Source: Heterobilharzia americana | Taxonomy: Eukaryota > Platyhelminthes > Trematoda > Strigeidida > Schistosomatidae | DNA: 64,000 nucleotides | NCBI GenBank assembly: GCA_944470555.2 | Contig: CALYCZ020000352.1 | Span: forward strand, 1 to 64,000 | Reading direction: 5' to 3' | In this document: positions 33,690 through 44,869 of the stretch, in pieces | Layout of the letters: the number at the start of each line of letters is the position of its first letter | How positions within the stretch are numbered: position 1 is the stretch's first letter | Program-made: the position numbers and the translations under genes | The notes under the pieces: model-generated | What the model saw: only the letters and a program-made list of their open reading frames with translations | Databases searched by the model: none | What the model was told of the DNA's origin: nothing

Positions 33690-34051
33690 TGCCAGGTTTC
33701 CTATCTTCCTCCAACTGATGTCAGTTTACGATGAATAACAATTTGAAATATTTCCAAATCTCCACAACCCCCTCAAAATTTAATTGAACTAGTGCTCATT
33801 GGTGACTAGCTTCGAGAAGTATTCCCGAAGTTCCAGTAAGAAGTCATGACCGGTGGAGTCAAGCCTGATGGTCGTGAGGACAGATACTCAACGATGACAT
33901 TGGGTGGCGGTTTGCGCTATATATCGTGAGCTAACAGAAGTTGGAAATATGTAGCATTGGATTCTGACCCAGTGGCTAGCTCAATGGTAACGCGCTGGTG
34001 GCGGAACCTGGAGGTCGCGGGTTCGATCCCTGCTGGTGGGGTCGTGGGTGC

Positions 34052-34097
34052 GCACTGTTGAGGAGTCCCATACTAGGACGAAACAGCTGTCCAGTGC
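34052..34097 (+). ncRNA. Hammerhead ribozyme 2 of dimer, mutated
   Basis: The core begins TTGAGGA instead of CTGAGGA (34058-34064). Stems are intact. The site, after 34091, is 408 bases from site 1. Confidence 0.75.
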
Positions 34098-34190
34098 TCC
34101 CAGGTTTCCTTTGTTCCTCCAACTCATGTCAGTCTTCGATGAATAACAACTTGAAATATTTCCAAATCTACACAACCCCCTTAAAAGAAA

Positions 34191-35467
34191 AAAAATAGTA
34201 TTATTATTATGATTATTATTATACAATAGTGACTAAACTCAGCCAACGCATATATGACGATGAACAACCAGTAAGAACACTAATACATGAAGAAAAAGCC
34301 ATTTAAGAGTATAACAAATGGATTATAAATGCGAAAATTACCTACACAGATTAATTTCCATCAGACTATTGAATAAAAGTGTTCAATTTATACAAGAATG
34401 TGTTTATAGACAAATTAAATCAACTTCAGCCTCGTATTGTATTTCCTTTTAACAATCGTCATTTTATCAACACTGGCTACACTATCAAGAAGACCAGTCA
34501 CTATCTTCATCTTCCAAATAGCAAATTCTCTCCAATATGTAAATCATTGCACAAAGGATATCATAATGTTTTCCATTTCAACAGAAGTTCCTTGTAAGTC
34601 ATTTCAAAATCAAGTCAAGGTTCATAAATAGGATTTATGTCAAAGATAATTTGAACTAAATGAAGATAGTGTTTAATGATATACATGCGAAATAATGACA
34701 ATGTGATAACGTGAACAGATTTGTTTTAGTGATAAACATAACACTTGAATAAGTCATCATTAAAAGCTTTCCTGTGCTACTTGAATCGTCATATTTTTAC
34801 CGTATTGGCAAACTTTCTGCCTTTCAATTGATCCAATTTTCAAACAATCACGATTCAAAAATCAGAACGCGGTAAATGTTCATTGTTCATTGCTAATGAT
34901 TTACTGGGAAGTCCATTTGTAGAAGTAACTCATTGGTGAAGGTCACAAGCTCATTCGCTAAATTTACCATTTATTCTTTAACTTCGCTACAAATAACTTA
35001 GCTAGATTGGTTAAGAATTTGGTCAAACCAGAGGTGAATGTAAAAAGAAACTATAGATAAAAACATATTAACAAGAAAGCTTGATAGAAACTCTTCTCAA
35101 TTCATCCAAAAAATCCTGATTTGGCATGTATATTCACTCGTTTGATGAGTGAACACAATAGACAGAAAGCCCTAATTGACCTACATTTTGAGCTTGTTCG
35201 CAGCAGTTAGAAAGGTGTATCTGCAACCTCTACGGAACTGATATCTTCTCTGACATCCAAACCCAAGTCACTCAATGTTGCAACCAGATATATTGCCGCT
35301 TAAGTATTCATACCACATTTTCAGCTATCCTTGAATTAATCAAAATATCACTCAGTCTCTTAACTTCGGTGATTATCAGCTGATTTGTATTTTACAACTA
35401 TAACTAGTCGAGTAGAATTTTTATACACAATACACTTTCAAACAGAGCTGTAACCCTTATTCGATTA
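34191..35467. other. No gene seen
   Basis: AT-rich. A short repeat shared with 1150-1200 lies near 35208-35265. Otherwise nothing supported. Confidence 0.4.
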
Positions 35468-35469
35468 GC

Positions 35470-35527
<58 letters not shown>
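35468..35527. repeat. (AAT)n microsatellite
   Basis: About 20 perfect trinucleotide units. Confidence 0.97.
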
Positions 35528-35528
<1 letters not shown>

Positions 35529-35598
35529 GTAATGTGCCACTCTGATTAAATGTAGCAACCACGTGAATAAGAAAGATGTTTTGCTTGCTAACTTGTAG

Positions 35599-36214
35599 AC
35601 TTACTTAATCTCATAGTAATGATGGATAGTGGCTAGCAGTGGAATCAAGGATGCGCATTCCGCCCTATTCGGGACTCACTAGTCAGCTGCATGTACCTAC
35701 TTCCAAGTCAGTGATGTTGTTCCCACCAGGACTCGGACTAGGGAGTGATCGCCCCAAACACCACACAGTTATCCACTACACCACCGAACCACGATAGCAA
35801 CTTCTTGTGTAACGAGTATAGGTTTAGTGTTATTGCTTGTATTACACCATCGTTGATTGGACCGAACTGATCAGTCTCATTGGCATATGGGCTCCTGTGC
35901 TGATGCCTCGATACTACCTGTGTTTTAACTATGGTAGTAATGGATAGTGGTAGCAGTGGAATCCAGGATGTGTATTTTATTTAATTTGGGACTCACTAGT
36001 CAGCTGGATGTACCTGCTTCGCAGTGAGTGATGTTGTTCCCACCGGGACTCGGACTCGGGAGCGTTACCCTCTACACCACCCATCATTACTATACATAAC
36101 TAAAACACAGGCAATATCAAGGCATCCTCACAGAAGCCCATATGCCAACACAGACTGATCGATTCGGTCCAATCAACGACGGTGTCACACAAAAGCAATA
36201 ACACTTAGTTAATC
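35599..36214 (-). mobile_element. Sm-alpha dimer with inverted tip and 12-bp TSD
   Basis: Element 35611-36202 lies between ACTTACTTAATC (35599-35610) and ACTTAGTTAATC (36203-36214). Two minus-strand units about 305 bases apart (each with GTGGAATC, GGGACTCACTAGTCAGCTG, GTTGTTCCCACC) are followed on the right by a plus-strand tip (36085-36200). Both ribozyme copies have the CTGACTAGTGA insertion in the core. The first also has GCGGAA for CGAAA and the second has lost the spacing, so both look dead. Confidence 0.82.
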
Positions 36215-36954
36215 CTGTTTATCTTCATTGTATGTGCAAAAGCATAATTAGTAAATATAAGTACGTTTACGTATAAGTCTACCAGAATTAAAATATTTAT
36301 ATGAAACGGCAGTAAACCTTGTTACACTTTTGCTATATCGTCAGAAAACAACTCATAACTGTATCAAAGGAAAAGACTTTTGAAGGTTCTATACAACACA
36401 TTTGGATAAAGCTTAAAACTTTTGTTACGGTAATTATTGTCTCATTCTTTAACAAACGGTTAGATTCTCATTGCATCATTGTTAAGTTTAGCCTTATTTG
36501 CGCATATTGTCATTAAAATATATGAATAAGGAATGTTTCTTATCTCTTGAGAATGAAAATATTCTAGGCATCAGACAAATCCTACTAATTTATTGGATGA
36601 TTATATATTCTAAGTTCTGAACATTGTTGTATTATGAACTTTGATTATGAAGTGAGATATTGAAAAGTAATGGGCGGGTTCCCCTAGGTATAAGATCCAG
36701 ACTTACTAGCATACATTAGCCACTTCAATGAAGTGATTTACCCTCATGGATTTAAGCCTAGTTTACACAATACCGCATTCAGAGACATTTATACGGGCCA
36801 ATTAGATTGCAATAACTGTAGGCGATACTGACCCAAATGTAATCAGCGCTTGTCACTTCTTTTTCGTCTCATTCCCTGCGAAAAACATTTTATTGATTCT
36901 GAAATATGACCATCTGGTAAGAAAGTGATACCTAAATGAAGTGTATATACAGCT
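36215..36954. other. No gene seen
   Basis: AT-rich. Nothing supported. Confidence 0.4.
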
Positions 36955-38550
36955 AGGTATTATTATAATTATTTGTCCCTTGCGTTCCTAGTGGAACGTA
37001 GGGCTTCAGTAGCACGTCGCCATTTCACTTCACCTCTGTAGTCTTTTCAACCTCGCTCCACCAATGCTTACAGGCTTTCGTTACTTCCTCACCTCGGACA
37101 TCCAACTCGTCGTTTCCTCTTTGGATTCCACTGGAGGCCTGGTGCATGATGTCTCAAATCGGTCTTCTCAGTGTATGCCCACTCCAATACATATCCACTT
37201 TCTTCTACATATTTGATGGGTGATAAGTTCTTGGTTGGTTCCTTCTCAGAATTCCTTGTTGCTTATTCTTTCTGGCCTTCTGATCTGATCTTTAGTATCG
37301 AGTGAGCGTAGGTGGCAGCTGTTGACGAATGTCTGTAGTTTGTTGGAAATGCTTCTCGTAAGGCACCAACTCTCTCAACCATCAAATGTAAGCATTGACT
37401 TACTTGACTGACATTAGTTTTGAAAATGTGGATGTTGTTCACGCTTTGCGTTGAGTGCGGTGCAGATCTCCACACCAATTTCAGATTAATGTAGGAAAGC
37501 CTGTCTTGCTTCTCCGATCCTGGTTGTCACATTCTCATGTGTGCCTGTGCCTGTTCGCCTGTAGTTGAAATGATGCTGCCTAGGTAGGTGAAACAGACTA
37601 CCTCCTTTAAGTTTCTCCTATTAATGGGGTTTGGTGCTTGTTGTTGATGCTGTTGTCAGTTGGGTATCTTCATCATCATTCATTTGAAGTCCTGTCTTCG
37701 CTGACCTGCCTCTTTTGTCTACTTGTTGGTTTTGCCCATAGATCTTCGAGTTTGTGTGACATTATACATAAATCATCATCGTTGGCGAAATTCAAATATT
37801 GTGTGGTATTTTCATCGGTGAAACAGCATATCCCCATCTTCTCACAGCTCGTCACAGTTTGCTGCATGATCCAGTCAACCACAATCAGGAATATCATGGA
37901 TGATAGTAGGTGGCAGCCTTGTCTTACTCATGTCCCCTGTCTTATTTGGAAGGCACCACTATGCTTTCCACTGTGAATTACTCGGCATGTAGTGTCTTCA
38001 TATACTTGTTGAATGAGGTTGATAAAGGTTTGTGGTATTTGATAGTGTTGAAATGAAGTAAGCAGCTGCCAAATTACTTCTCGGTCGACACTGTTGAAGG
38101 CCTTTACAAAGTGGGTGAAATTGAGTTAGAGAGTTGCCATTCTGCCATTGTATGCTCTGTTTTATGATGATGCGTAGTGTTGCAATTTGATCTGCACATG
38201 ATTTGTTCTTCCTAAAACCAGCCAGCCAGCCTGTTCCAGTCATAATTTCGAATCCAGCACATCTTTTAGTCTCTCCAGGATGATGAAGCCTTATATTTTG
38301 CTTGGAGTGGACAACGATAGAGCATGGTTTCTCGGCAGTTCTTGGAAGGACAAAATCACTCTCTTTTGGTGGTTTGACAAGGGAGCCCTCCTTTCAATCA
38401 GCAGGTACGTTTCCTTTCAAACCTTCTGCAATAGTGGTTGTGTGATCATGCCGCTGTCGATGTCTCTGCGTCTGTTTCCAGTACTTATATCGGAGTATCT
38501 GTGTTCACTGATAGTTATGTGGCTGGGTTGCTGGAGATATTTCTGAACTA
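36955..38550 (-). mobile_element. RTE, RT start to 3' end
   Basis: The minus strand encodes in order: a degraded RT N-terminus, GTGWLAGFRKNKSCADQIAT, LRIIIKQSIQWQNGN, AAAYFISTLSNTTNLYQPHS, then EKMGICCFTDENTTQYLNFA with NDDDLCIMSHKLEDL, and the C-terminal tail. The catalytic motif is FAND. Closest relative in the window is 28985-30370, in opposite orientation. No endonuclease. Confidence 0.85.
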
Positions 38551-39639
38551 GTTACAGGTTATATATGTGTTTTCCGAGGTGTCCTGACCTAGTCAGAAAG
38601 AAAAGAGAAAATAGATCAAGTCCAAAGTCGTTTCTTATAATCCTTAACAGCATGATTAGGTCTCTCCTCTACCTACGATAGTATAAAAGAAGAGTTTCAG
38701 CTTCATAAATCGATCTTCGTAGGTTCGGCCAGCCATGCCAAGGCTCATACGAGCAGCTGCTATCTGAAAACTCTTTCCAAACGGTCTGAGTCACCTTACA
38801 GACAACGATTTGTCACCCATGTCTAGTTTTCTAGTTTAGACCTAACTGTTCTGTTTCACAATGCTTCAGTGTACTTTTGATGAATGGACAGAGATTCTTG
38901 CATTGATCATAAGAATTACGTCTATTTCTTTGTTAGAAAATAAGCCGTGTATAATGTTATGTTCTAGCATGTTACAGGATCACTGTTAATATTAACACTG
39001 TAAAGTAAATCTCAGCATCTTAAAGGAGGAGAAAACTATATAGGGTACAGATTAAGTAAAATATATTGATATGTGGAACAAATCAATAGTAAAATGTGTT
39101 TCATATACTTAAATCTTACTTCTTCAAAAAAAAACAGTTTTGGAAGTGTAATTTTATGATACTACACCAACTGTTGTCTAGCAAAGCTGGTAAAATATTT
39201 TTATCTAGAGGTGAAAAATATTTCGTATATATATAGGAAATAAATCGATGGGTTAATTATTAGTAAGAATAAGTGAATACATTTGCTTAGTTGAATGGGT
39301 TAAAATAGAAAATAATAATTACTGTGTGAAACTGTGATTCTAGTCTAACAACTTTTATTGTGTTACACTCATTATCTCATATGCTATCGATCTGGGTAAT
39401 GATGATGGGTGTGTACTACTTACTATTCAGCTTTAGGATGATCATATTGATGGTCTGCATCTTCTTACTTCTGTTTATTCGTTATTGACAATGATGATAG
39501 TTTAAAATTATCAGTGAGTTTCGTTCTCTTTTTGTAAAATTATATTGACTCTACAGATCAAGACATTAGATCTAAACTGTATGATAAGTATTCAATTGTG
39601 ATTCAAATAGGATGGTGGTCAAAAGATCTTAACAGTTCA
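38551..39639. other. No gene seen
   Basis: AT-rich. Nothing supported. Confidence 0.4.
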
Positions 39640-39751
39640 AAGAGATAAAATTTATCAGCCATGCTATAGTTTATCAATATAGGTGTAAAACATGGGTACT
39701 GTGGTAGAGTTTAATTCCATATTAGATTTGTTTACTTGATTTATAAAGCAT

Positions 39752-40216
39752 AGTGATACAGTAATGATGGATAGTGGCTAGCAGTGGAATCAAGGATGCG
39801 CATTCCGCCCTATTTGGGACTCACTAGTCAGCTGCGTGTACCTACCTCCCAGTGAATGATGTTGTTCCCACCAGGACTCGGACTAGGGAGTGATCGCCCC
39901 AAACACCACAGAGTTATCCACTACACCACCGAACCACGATAGCAACTTCTTGTGTAACGAGTATAGGTTTAGTGTTATTGCTTGTATTACACCATCGTTG
40001 ATTGGATCGAACTGATCAGTCTCTATTGGCATATGGGCTCCTGTGCTGATGCTCGATACCACCTGTGTTTTAACTATGGTAGTAATGGATAGTGGGTAGC
40101 AGTGGAATCCAGGACGTGTATTTCATTTAATTTGGGACTCACTAGTCAGCTGGATGTACCTGCTTCGCAGTGAGTGATGTTGTTCCCACCGGGATTTGAA
40201 CTCGGGAGTGATACAG
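39752..40216 (-). mobile_element. Sm-alpha dimer nested in PLE
   Basis: Two minus-strand units, 94-96% like those at 35.6 kb by eye, with the same core insertion. Flanked by AGTGATACAG at 39752-39761 and 40207-40216; part of the right copy (AGTGAT) coincides with Sm-alpha sequence, so the true duplication may be shorter. Removing it restores continuity of the PLE. Confidence 0.78.
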
Positions 40217-40966
40217 CATTACTTGATGACGTTTCGAACATAAATTATTGCTGATAATCGTATCAGCATAGTCACACTACTTTCGATATCTGATTTTTAC
40301 ACTCCTGTCACCTCATGTGATTTGTTTTTATTGGTGGTAAAATTTTCCATATCTCTGGTATATATGTGTTGTATCATTCCCATCACATGTGTTGGGTATT
40401 GATTCGATGAACAAAGATTCACTAATCAATCTCTCTCTATCCCTTCATTTAGTTATACTGGACTTCAGTACAGTGTCTTTATCCCACCCAGTCTATTGTG
40501 TAATCGTGTATTACATTGTGCATACACTGCAATAGCAGAGTTGCCGTCTAGATTATTGATACTACTGGGGTCTATCATTCTATATTTAGTTCAATTCTTA
40601 TGTTCAGGTATTCTAACTGACCCTGACCGGCTAGTTTGACCTATGTACTTGATGTCACAGTCATTACACGGAATCTGATGGATTGCATTATTTTTCTTAA
40701 TTCTATGAGTAAGTTCTGAGTCAACACATTTAGTTGATTTCTGACTGCCTTTAGTGCTATATTGATTGGGATTTTAGTATAAAGACTTGTTACATAGAAG
40801 GTAACCATTTTTTTTCATCTTCTTCTATGTGTAGGTGATTAAGCCTTATTTTTAACTCGTAAGAGTTTATTTGTCTGGAATCTGAACGATTCCTAGTAGG
40901 ACATAATATCGATGCTAAGTACTTTGCTAGTTCATATGTTGGGGTATTTCTGAAGTCAACTGTGAG

Positions 40967-41481
40967 TCTAATGGGATATCACGAACAAGATATTCAGCGA
41001 AGAGACTCTTTTCAACGAATTTATTTTCAAGCTATACAATCGTATATATATGATATTTGAAAAAAATTATATTCCATGAGGAAAACTAAACACTATATGG
41101 CGATGACAATAATAATAGAGCGGATGATGTCATAGGCATTTGTGATGATAATAACAATTGAAGTGAGAATAATAACAAATAGATTATGTAACATATGGAA
41201 TGGTTCATAGAAGGTATATAACTCAGAAGGGGGTGAAAAAATTGTTGAAAATGGTAAATCAATTAAGTATTATGTAACGGCATTAGACAAGTATATTCCA
41301 TATATTACATAATCTACTTTGTTATCATTCGCACTTCAATTGTTATTATCATCATCATATAGTGTTTATTTTTCCTCATAGGATATAATTTTTCAAATAT
41401 CATATATATACGATTGTACAGCTTGAAAATAAATTTGTTGAAAAGAGTCTCTTCGCTGAATAACTTGTTTCTAATGGGATA
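40967..41481. mobile_element. PLE terminal-repeat palindrome inserted in PLE RT
   Basis: A 491-bp insertion (40979-41469) lies between perfect TCTAATGGGATA repeats (40967-40978 and 41470-41481) at the GYPIR codons of the host PLE. Its ends are inverted repeats (ATTCAGCGAAGAGACTC and complement; CGTATATATATGATA). The same end sequence is the 3' terminus of the PLE at 15.7-16.4 kb, so this is a non-coding terminal copy of that subfamily. Confidence 0.82.
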
Positions 41482-41604
41482 ACCTGGTTTATGAACCTTA
41501 ATAGTGTCATGATTCCTGCTAGGATTATTAGTTTTAGGCATTAAATAAAGCCATCTTAGCTGTTGAAAGTGATAAAATTTATCAACTATGCTATGGTTTA
41601 CTTA

Positions 41605-41905
41605 GTAGCTAGCGTTTTATCCTATTTCAGACTCAGCAGCTGAATCTACCTGCGTATTGGTGCGTGATGTTGTTCCCACCAGAGCTGTAGCACAGAATCA
41701 AATGCTCCAAACCTTAGGGTATTATCTACTAGGACACTGAGTTGTGACAAGCAATAAAATTACAACTATACACGTTCTGCAAAGAATACCTTTCATAAAT
41801 CAATAGCCTAGTGGATAACTCTTTAGTATTTAAAGCAATCAGTCTGAAGTATGAGGAAACGCACATTCTAGATTCGATTACTGACCACTATCTATCATTA
41901 CGATC
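41605..41905. mobile_element. Degraded Sm-alpha inverted pair
   Basis: The minus part (41610-41745: GTAGCTAGCG, TCAGCAGCTGAATCTACC, TGTTGTTCCCACC) and plus part (41805-41905: TAGTGGATAACTC, CGCACATTCTAGATTCGAT) are opposed. Ribozyme cores are lost. Confidence 0.6.
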
Positions 41906-42597
41906 AAGTTATAGAAGTTAGTAATACTAATTCAGAGAAAACAAACAAGAATGTTTTAACAAGTCATAAATAGATATGATGCTTATTTCAACTTTCTCAA
42001 AGATGAATGAAACGAAATAAAAGACTAAATGTGTGATGAAGCTAAATTTTGCTTAACAATATTAACCCTTTATAATTATCTTTTTTAAAGGGAAATTAGT
42101 CTTCTTATTCCATTTGCCTTCATTAACAGCAGTAAATTTTCGTAATTCATATTTATCTGTTCCTTTTTTCCCCCATCTAATCCATCACTTTTAAGAAGTA
42201 GTGTATGCATAAAGCTTGTTCTATCCAAGCGCATCTGTAAACATTATCATATAAGGTTACTTAAAGGAGAATATAAACAGATTAACATTTCGACTGTTAA
42301 GTATTCAATTACCTTTAATTACTCTTCTCTATGAGAAACTTTCTTCAAAATAATTTAATCAAATGAAATCAAACATTTTCAATGAAGTAAGTAATTACCA
42401 TTTGAATGTAGCAGAAACTTTGGTAATTCAATGTTTCAAGTCTCATTTTTGAGTTTAATAGAGCTGACCATTGCAGAAGCTTTGCACATCTGCTCATATC
42501 CTTCTTCGGTCAACAGAAAAGATGGATTAGACATCCCACTAATATGGCAAACATTAATGACTCGCCTAGGCGGTTATAAATAATATCTGAAGAGAAG
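41906..42597. other. No gene seen
   Basis: AT-rich. Nothing supported. Confidence 0.4.
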
Positions 42598-42696
42598 GTA
42601 GATTAGATTTTGAGGGAGTTGTGGAGATTTGGAATCATTTCAAGTTGTTATTCATCGTAGACTGACATGAGTTGGAGGAACAAAGGAAACCTGGGA

Positions 42697-42742
42697 GCAC
42701 TGGACAGCTGTTTCGTCCTAGTATGGGACTCCTCAGCAGTGC
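42697..42742 (-). ncRNA. Type I hammerhead ribozyme
   Basis: Minus strand: GCACTG, CTGAGGA, GTCCCATACTAGGAC, GAAA, CAGCTGTC, CAGTGC. Identical to the consensus, all stems perfect. Confidence 0.87.
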
Positions 42743-43083
42743 GCACCCACGACCCCACCAGCAGGGATCGAACCCGCGACCTTCAGGTTCCGCCACCAGC
42801 GCGTTACCATTGAGCTAGCCACTGGGTCAGAATCCAATGCTCCATATTTCCAACTTCTGTTAGCTCACGATATAGCGCAAACCGCCACCCAATGTCATCG
42901 TTGAGTATTTGTCCTCATGGCCATCAGGCTTTGACTCCACCGGTTGCGCTATATATCGTGAGCTAACAGAAGTTGGAAATATGGAGCATTGGATTCTGAC
43001 CCAGTGGCTAGCTCAATGGTAACGCGCTGGCCGCGGAACCTGAAGGTAGCGGGTTCGATCCCTGCTGGTGGGGTCGTGGGTGC

Positions 43084-43129
43084 GCACTGCTGAGGAGTCC
43101 CATAGTAGGACGAAATAGCTGTCCAGTGC
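43084..43129 (+). ncRNA. Type I hammerhead ribozyme
   Basis: GCACTG, CTGAGGA, GTCCCATAGTAGGAC, GAAA, TAGCTGTC, CAGTGC. Core intact; C-to-T in stem III gives a U-G pair. Confidence 0.82.
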
Positions 43130-43285
43130 TCCCAGGTTGCCTTTGTTCCTCCAACTCATGTCAGTCTACGATGAATAACAGCTAGAACGTAGATTGTCTA
43201 GTCCTATTACATACACCTTATTGATCTACTATTTCCATCAATTTTACACTACTCTCTGAGTCATATACATTCGATGAACCATAAC

Positions 43286-44028
43286 ATAATCCATTTTAAA
43301 GCAACTGGTCCCCTTTGATAAATTTAAACAGCGTAATGAGAAGACGAAGATTATCTGAAACATGTGTGATGTATTAGCGCTATACATTTCGAACAATCTG
43401 ATCACACATGGACTTGTCGAACTATTTATATGATAATTTACGAAAAGGTCAATGAAGTTAATGGGAAACATAGGAATAGGAAAGGATAGAAAAGGAAAAC
43501 CTTATTCTTGGTATGAAAATTAAAATCAATACTACCAAGGTAGGTTGAACGTGAGTACGAATTGTTTTTGTATACATAAAGGGGGTTTACATTTACGGAT
43601 GTCAGGAGCTTCAATAAATTTAAGCACTCGGTTCTGACCACTTTTATGTAGTACTTTGAAGGCTGTTTTCATGTCTATCCTATAGTTAGTTTCTAGTATA
43701 TGTTTCAGGATAGACGAAGATGGATTTTTGTCACATGCACTTATCGGATCTGTTGAGGTCATTTGTTTTTGTAGCCGCTTAGTTACATGTTCAACCTACC
43801 TTAACTGCATATCACGATTACTCCTCCCTATATATGTGTCCACACATACATGTAAATTGATAAACACAGTGGGATGTGATGTAATCGTTTATATATTGTT
43901 TCGGTTTGTGCTGTAACATGGACTTGGTTTCGTAAATGTTCATATAAATAGTTCGACAAGTCCATGTGTGATCAGATTGTTCGAAATGTATAGCGCTAAT
44001 ACATCACATGTTTCAGATAATCCATTTT
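43286..44028 (-). mobile_element. PLE GIY-YIG copy with inverted tip and 12-bp TSD
   Basis: Element 43298-44016 lies between perfect ATAATCCATTTT repeats (43286-43297 and 44017-44028). The minus strand reads YIGRSNRDMQLR at 43800-43835, then CDKNPSSSILKHILETNY, AFKVLHKSGQNRV, then KPPLCIQKQFVLTFNLPW and a stop. This is the YIG half and C-terminus of the nuclease; RT is absent. The 3' region (43330-43450) has an inverted copy at the 5' side (43925-44016: AGTTCGACAAGTCCATGTGT). Confidence 0.87.
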
Positions 44029-44059
44029 GTTATCACTCATACTTCAAGTGTTATCAAAA

Positions 44060-44869
44060 GTACAATTATTATTATTATTATTATTATTTATTTAAGATAT
44101 ATTGTCTCATCTTCAAATATTCATCCTTCTAAACTAGTAATCTATTCTTTCTCACCCTTGATCTCTCTCACAACCCAATTGTACTTTTCATAGACTAACT
44201 AAAATATTTCCCCACCCTATTTTTGTTCCACCTTACTCGCACAACGGAAAAACCTCTCTGACCGAGTTGCTTATTCACTCACCTGTATTACATTGATCTC
44301 TGCTCCATATCACTATGTAATTGGATGATTGTAAAGGTCACCACTTGAATATTAACCTGAAAACTTAGTGTCAGATTCATACTCTTCAAAAGGATCTTCC
44401 TAGCAAGATCGAAACGTTGAGGAATAATACAAAATATTTGTTTATTTTGTTATTGTTCTAATATACTACGTCGGGATTACACAAGTAAAAATACATCCTA
44501 TACAATGAATCATACTAACTCGATGCCCAAGTTTTTTCAAACTATCCAGTCCATTGTTGGCCAGGATACCTTCAAACTTGATAGACACGTTCAGTCATCC
44601 TAGGACAATTTATTTCTTTATTCCATTGAGTTGACCTTCTAATCGTTATTACCTTGGGATTTTAGAGATCGCATTTGGTGATTTTCTATTGACTTATTAG
44701 CGACAAATGGATAAATACTTTGATGTAACTATAATTATGGTTGTATTGCATTTGGAAATGATTCGTAGACAAGAAAATTTTCTCTAATGAATAGCGCACT
44801 AGCTACAGTTTGAGAACCACTGATAACCTCGAAGCACTTGACATTCGTTCCTCCCTAGCAGAGAAGCCC
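44060..44869. other. No gene seen; TTA tract at 44066-44090
   Basis: AT-rich. Nothing supported apart from a short trinucleotide tract. Confidence 0.4.

Larger units (their letters stand above)
33515..34190. mobile_element. Hammerhead-SINE dimer with inverted 5' tip
   Basis: Same organisation as 31187-31852: tip (33522-33596), the same breakpoint (GCTGTTTCG then AACCTGAAGG), ribozyme 1, a 408-base unit, ribozyme 2, 3' end at about 34183. Flanking TTATTATTAT occurs on both sides but is too simple to be a safe target duplication. The tip matches the last unit's CTTCGATGAATAACAACTTG, not the first unit's version. Confidence 0.85.
39640..41600 (-). mobile_element. Longest PLE copy, interrupted twice
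   Basis: Reading on minus from 41541: a frame with DTIKVHKPGYPIR, then (after an insertion) LTVDFRNTPTYELAKYLASI, LCPTRN, typical of the start of the PLE reverse transcriptase (HKPGxPLRPIV...YxxAxxLA). Lower down come the CxxC/YIG region (near 40640) and the 3' end. Much of RT is deleted between about 40700 and 40760. A direct repeat GATAAAATTTATCA at both ends (39645 and 41569) may be remnant terminal repeats. Sm-alpha (39762-40206) and another PLE terminal repeat (40979-41469) are inserted in it. Confidence 0.75.
42598..43195. mobile_element. Hammerhead-SINE near-perfect palindrome
   Basis: A ~340-bp minus arm (42605-42944) meets a ~240-bp plus arm (42945-43188) at GGTTGCGCTATATATCG. Each arm has A box, B box and ribozyme. 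The flanks share GTAGATT (42598-42604 and 43189-43195), a possible target duplication. The tip matches the plus arm exactly over CCTCCAACTCATGTCAGTCT, including the uncommon C in CTCATG. Confidence 0.85.

Noticed and set aside
35599..40216. CRISPR-like or satellite array from the repeated Sm-alpha units
   Set aside because: Only two units per locus, with target duplications and tRNA-like boxes; they are retroposon dimers in a eukaryotic genome.
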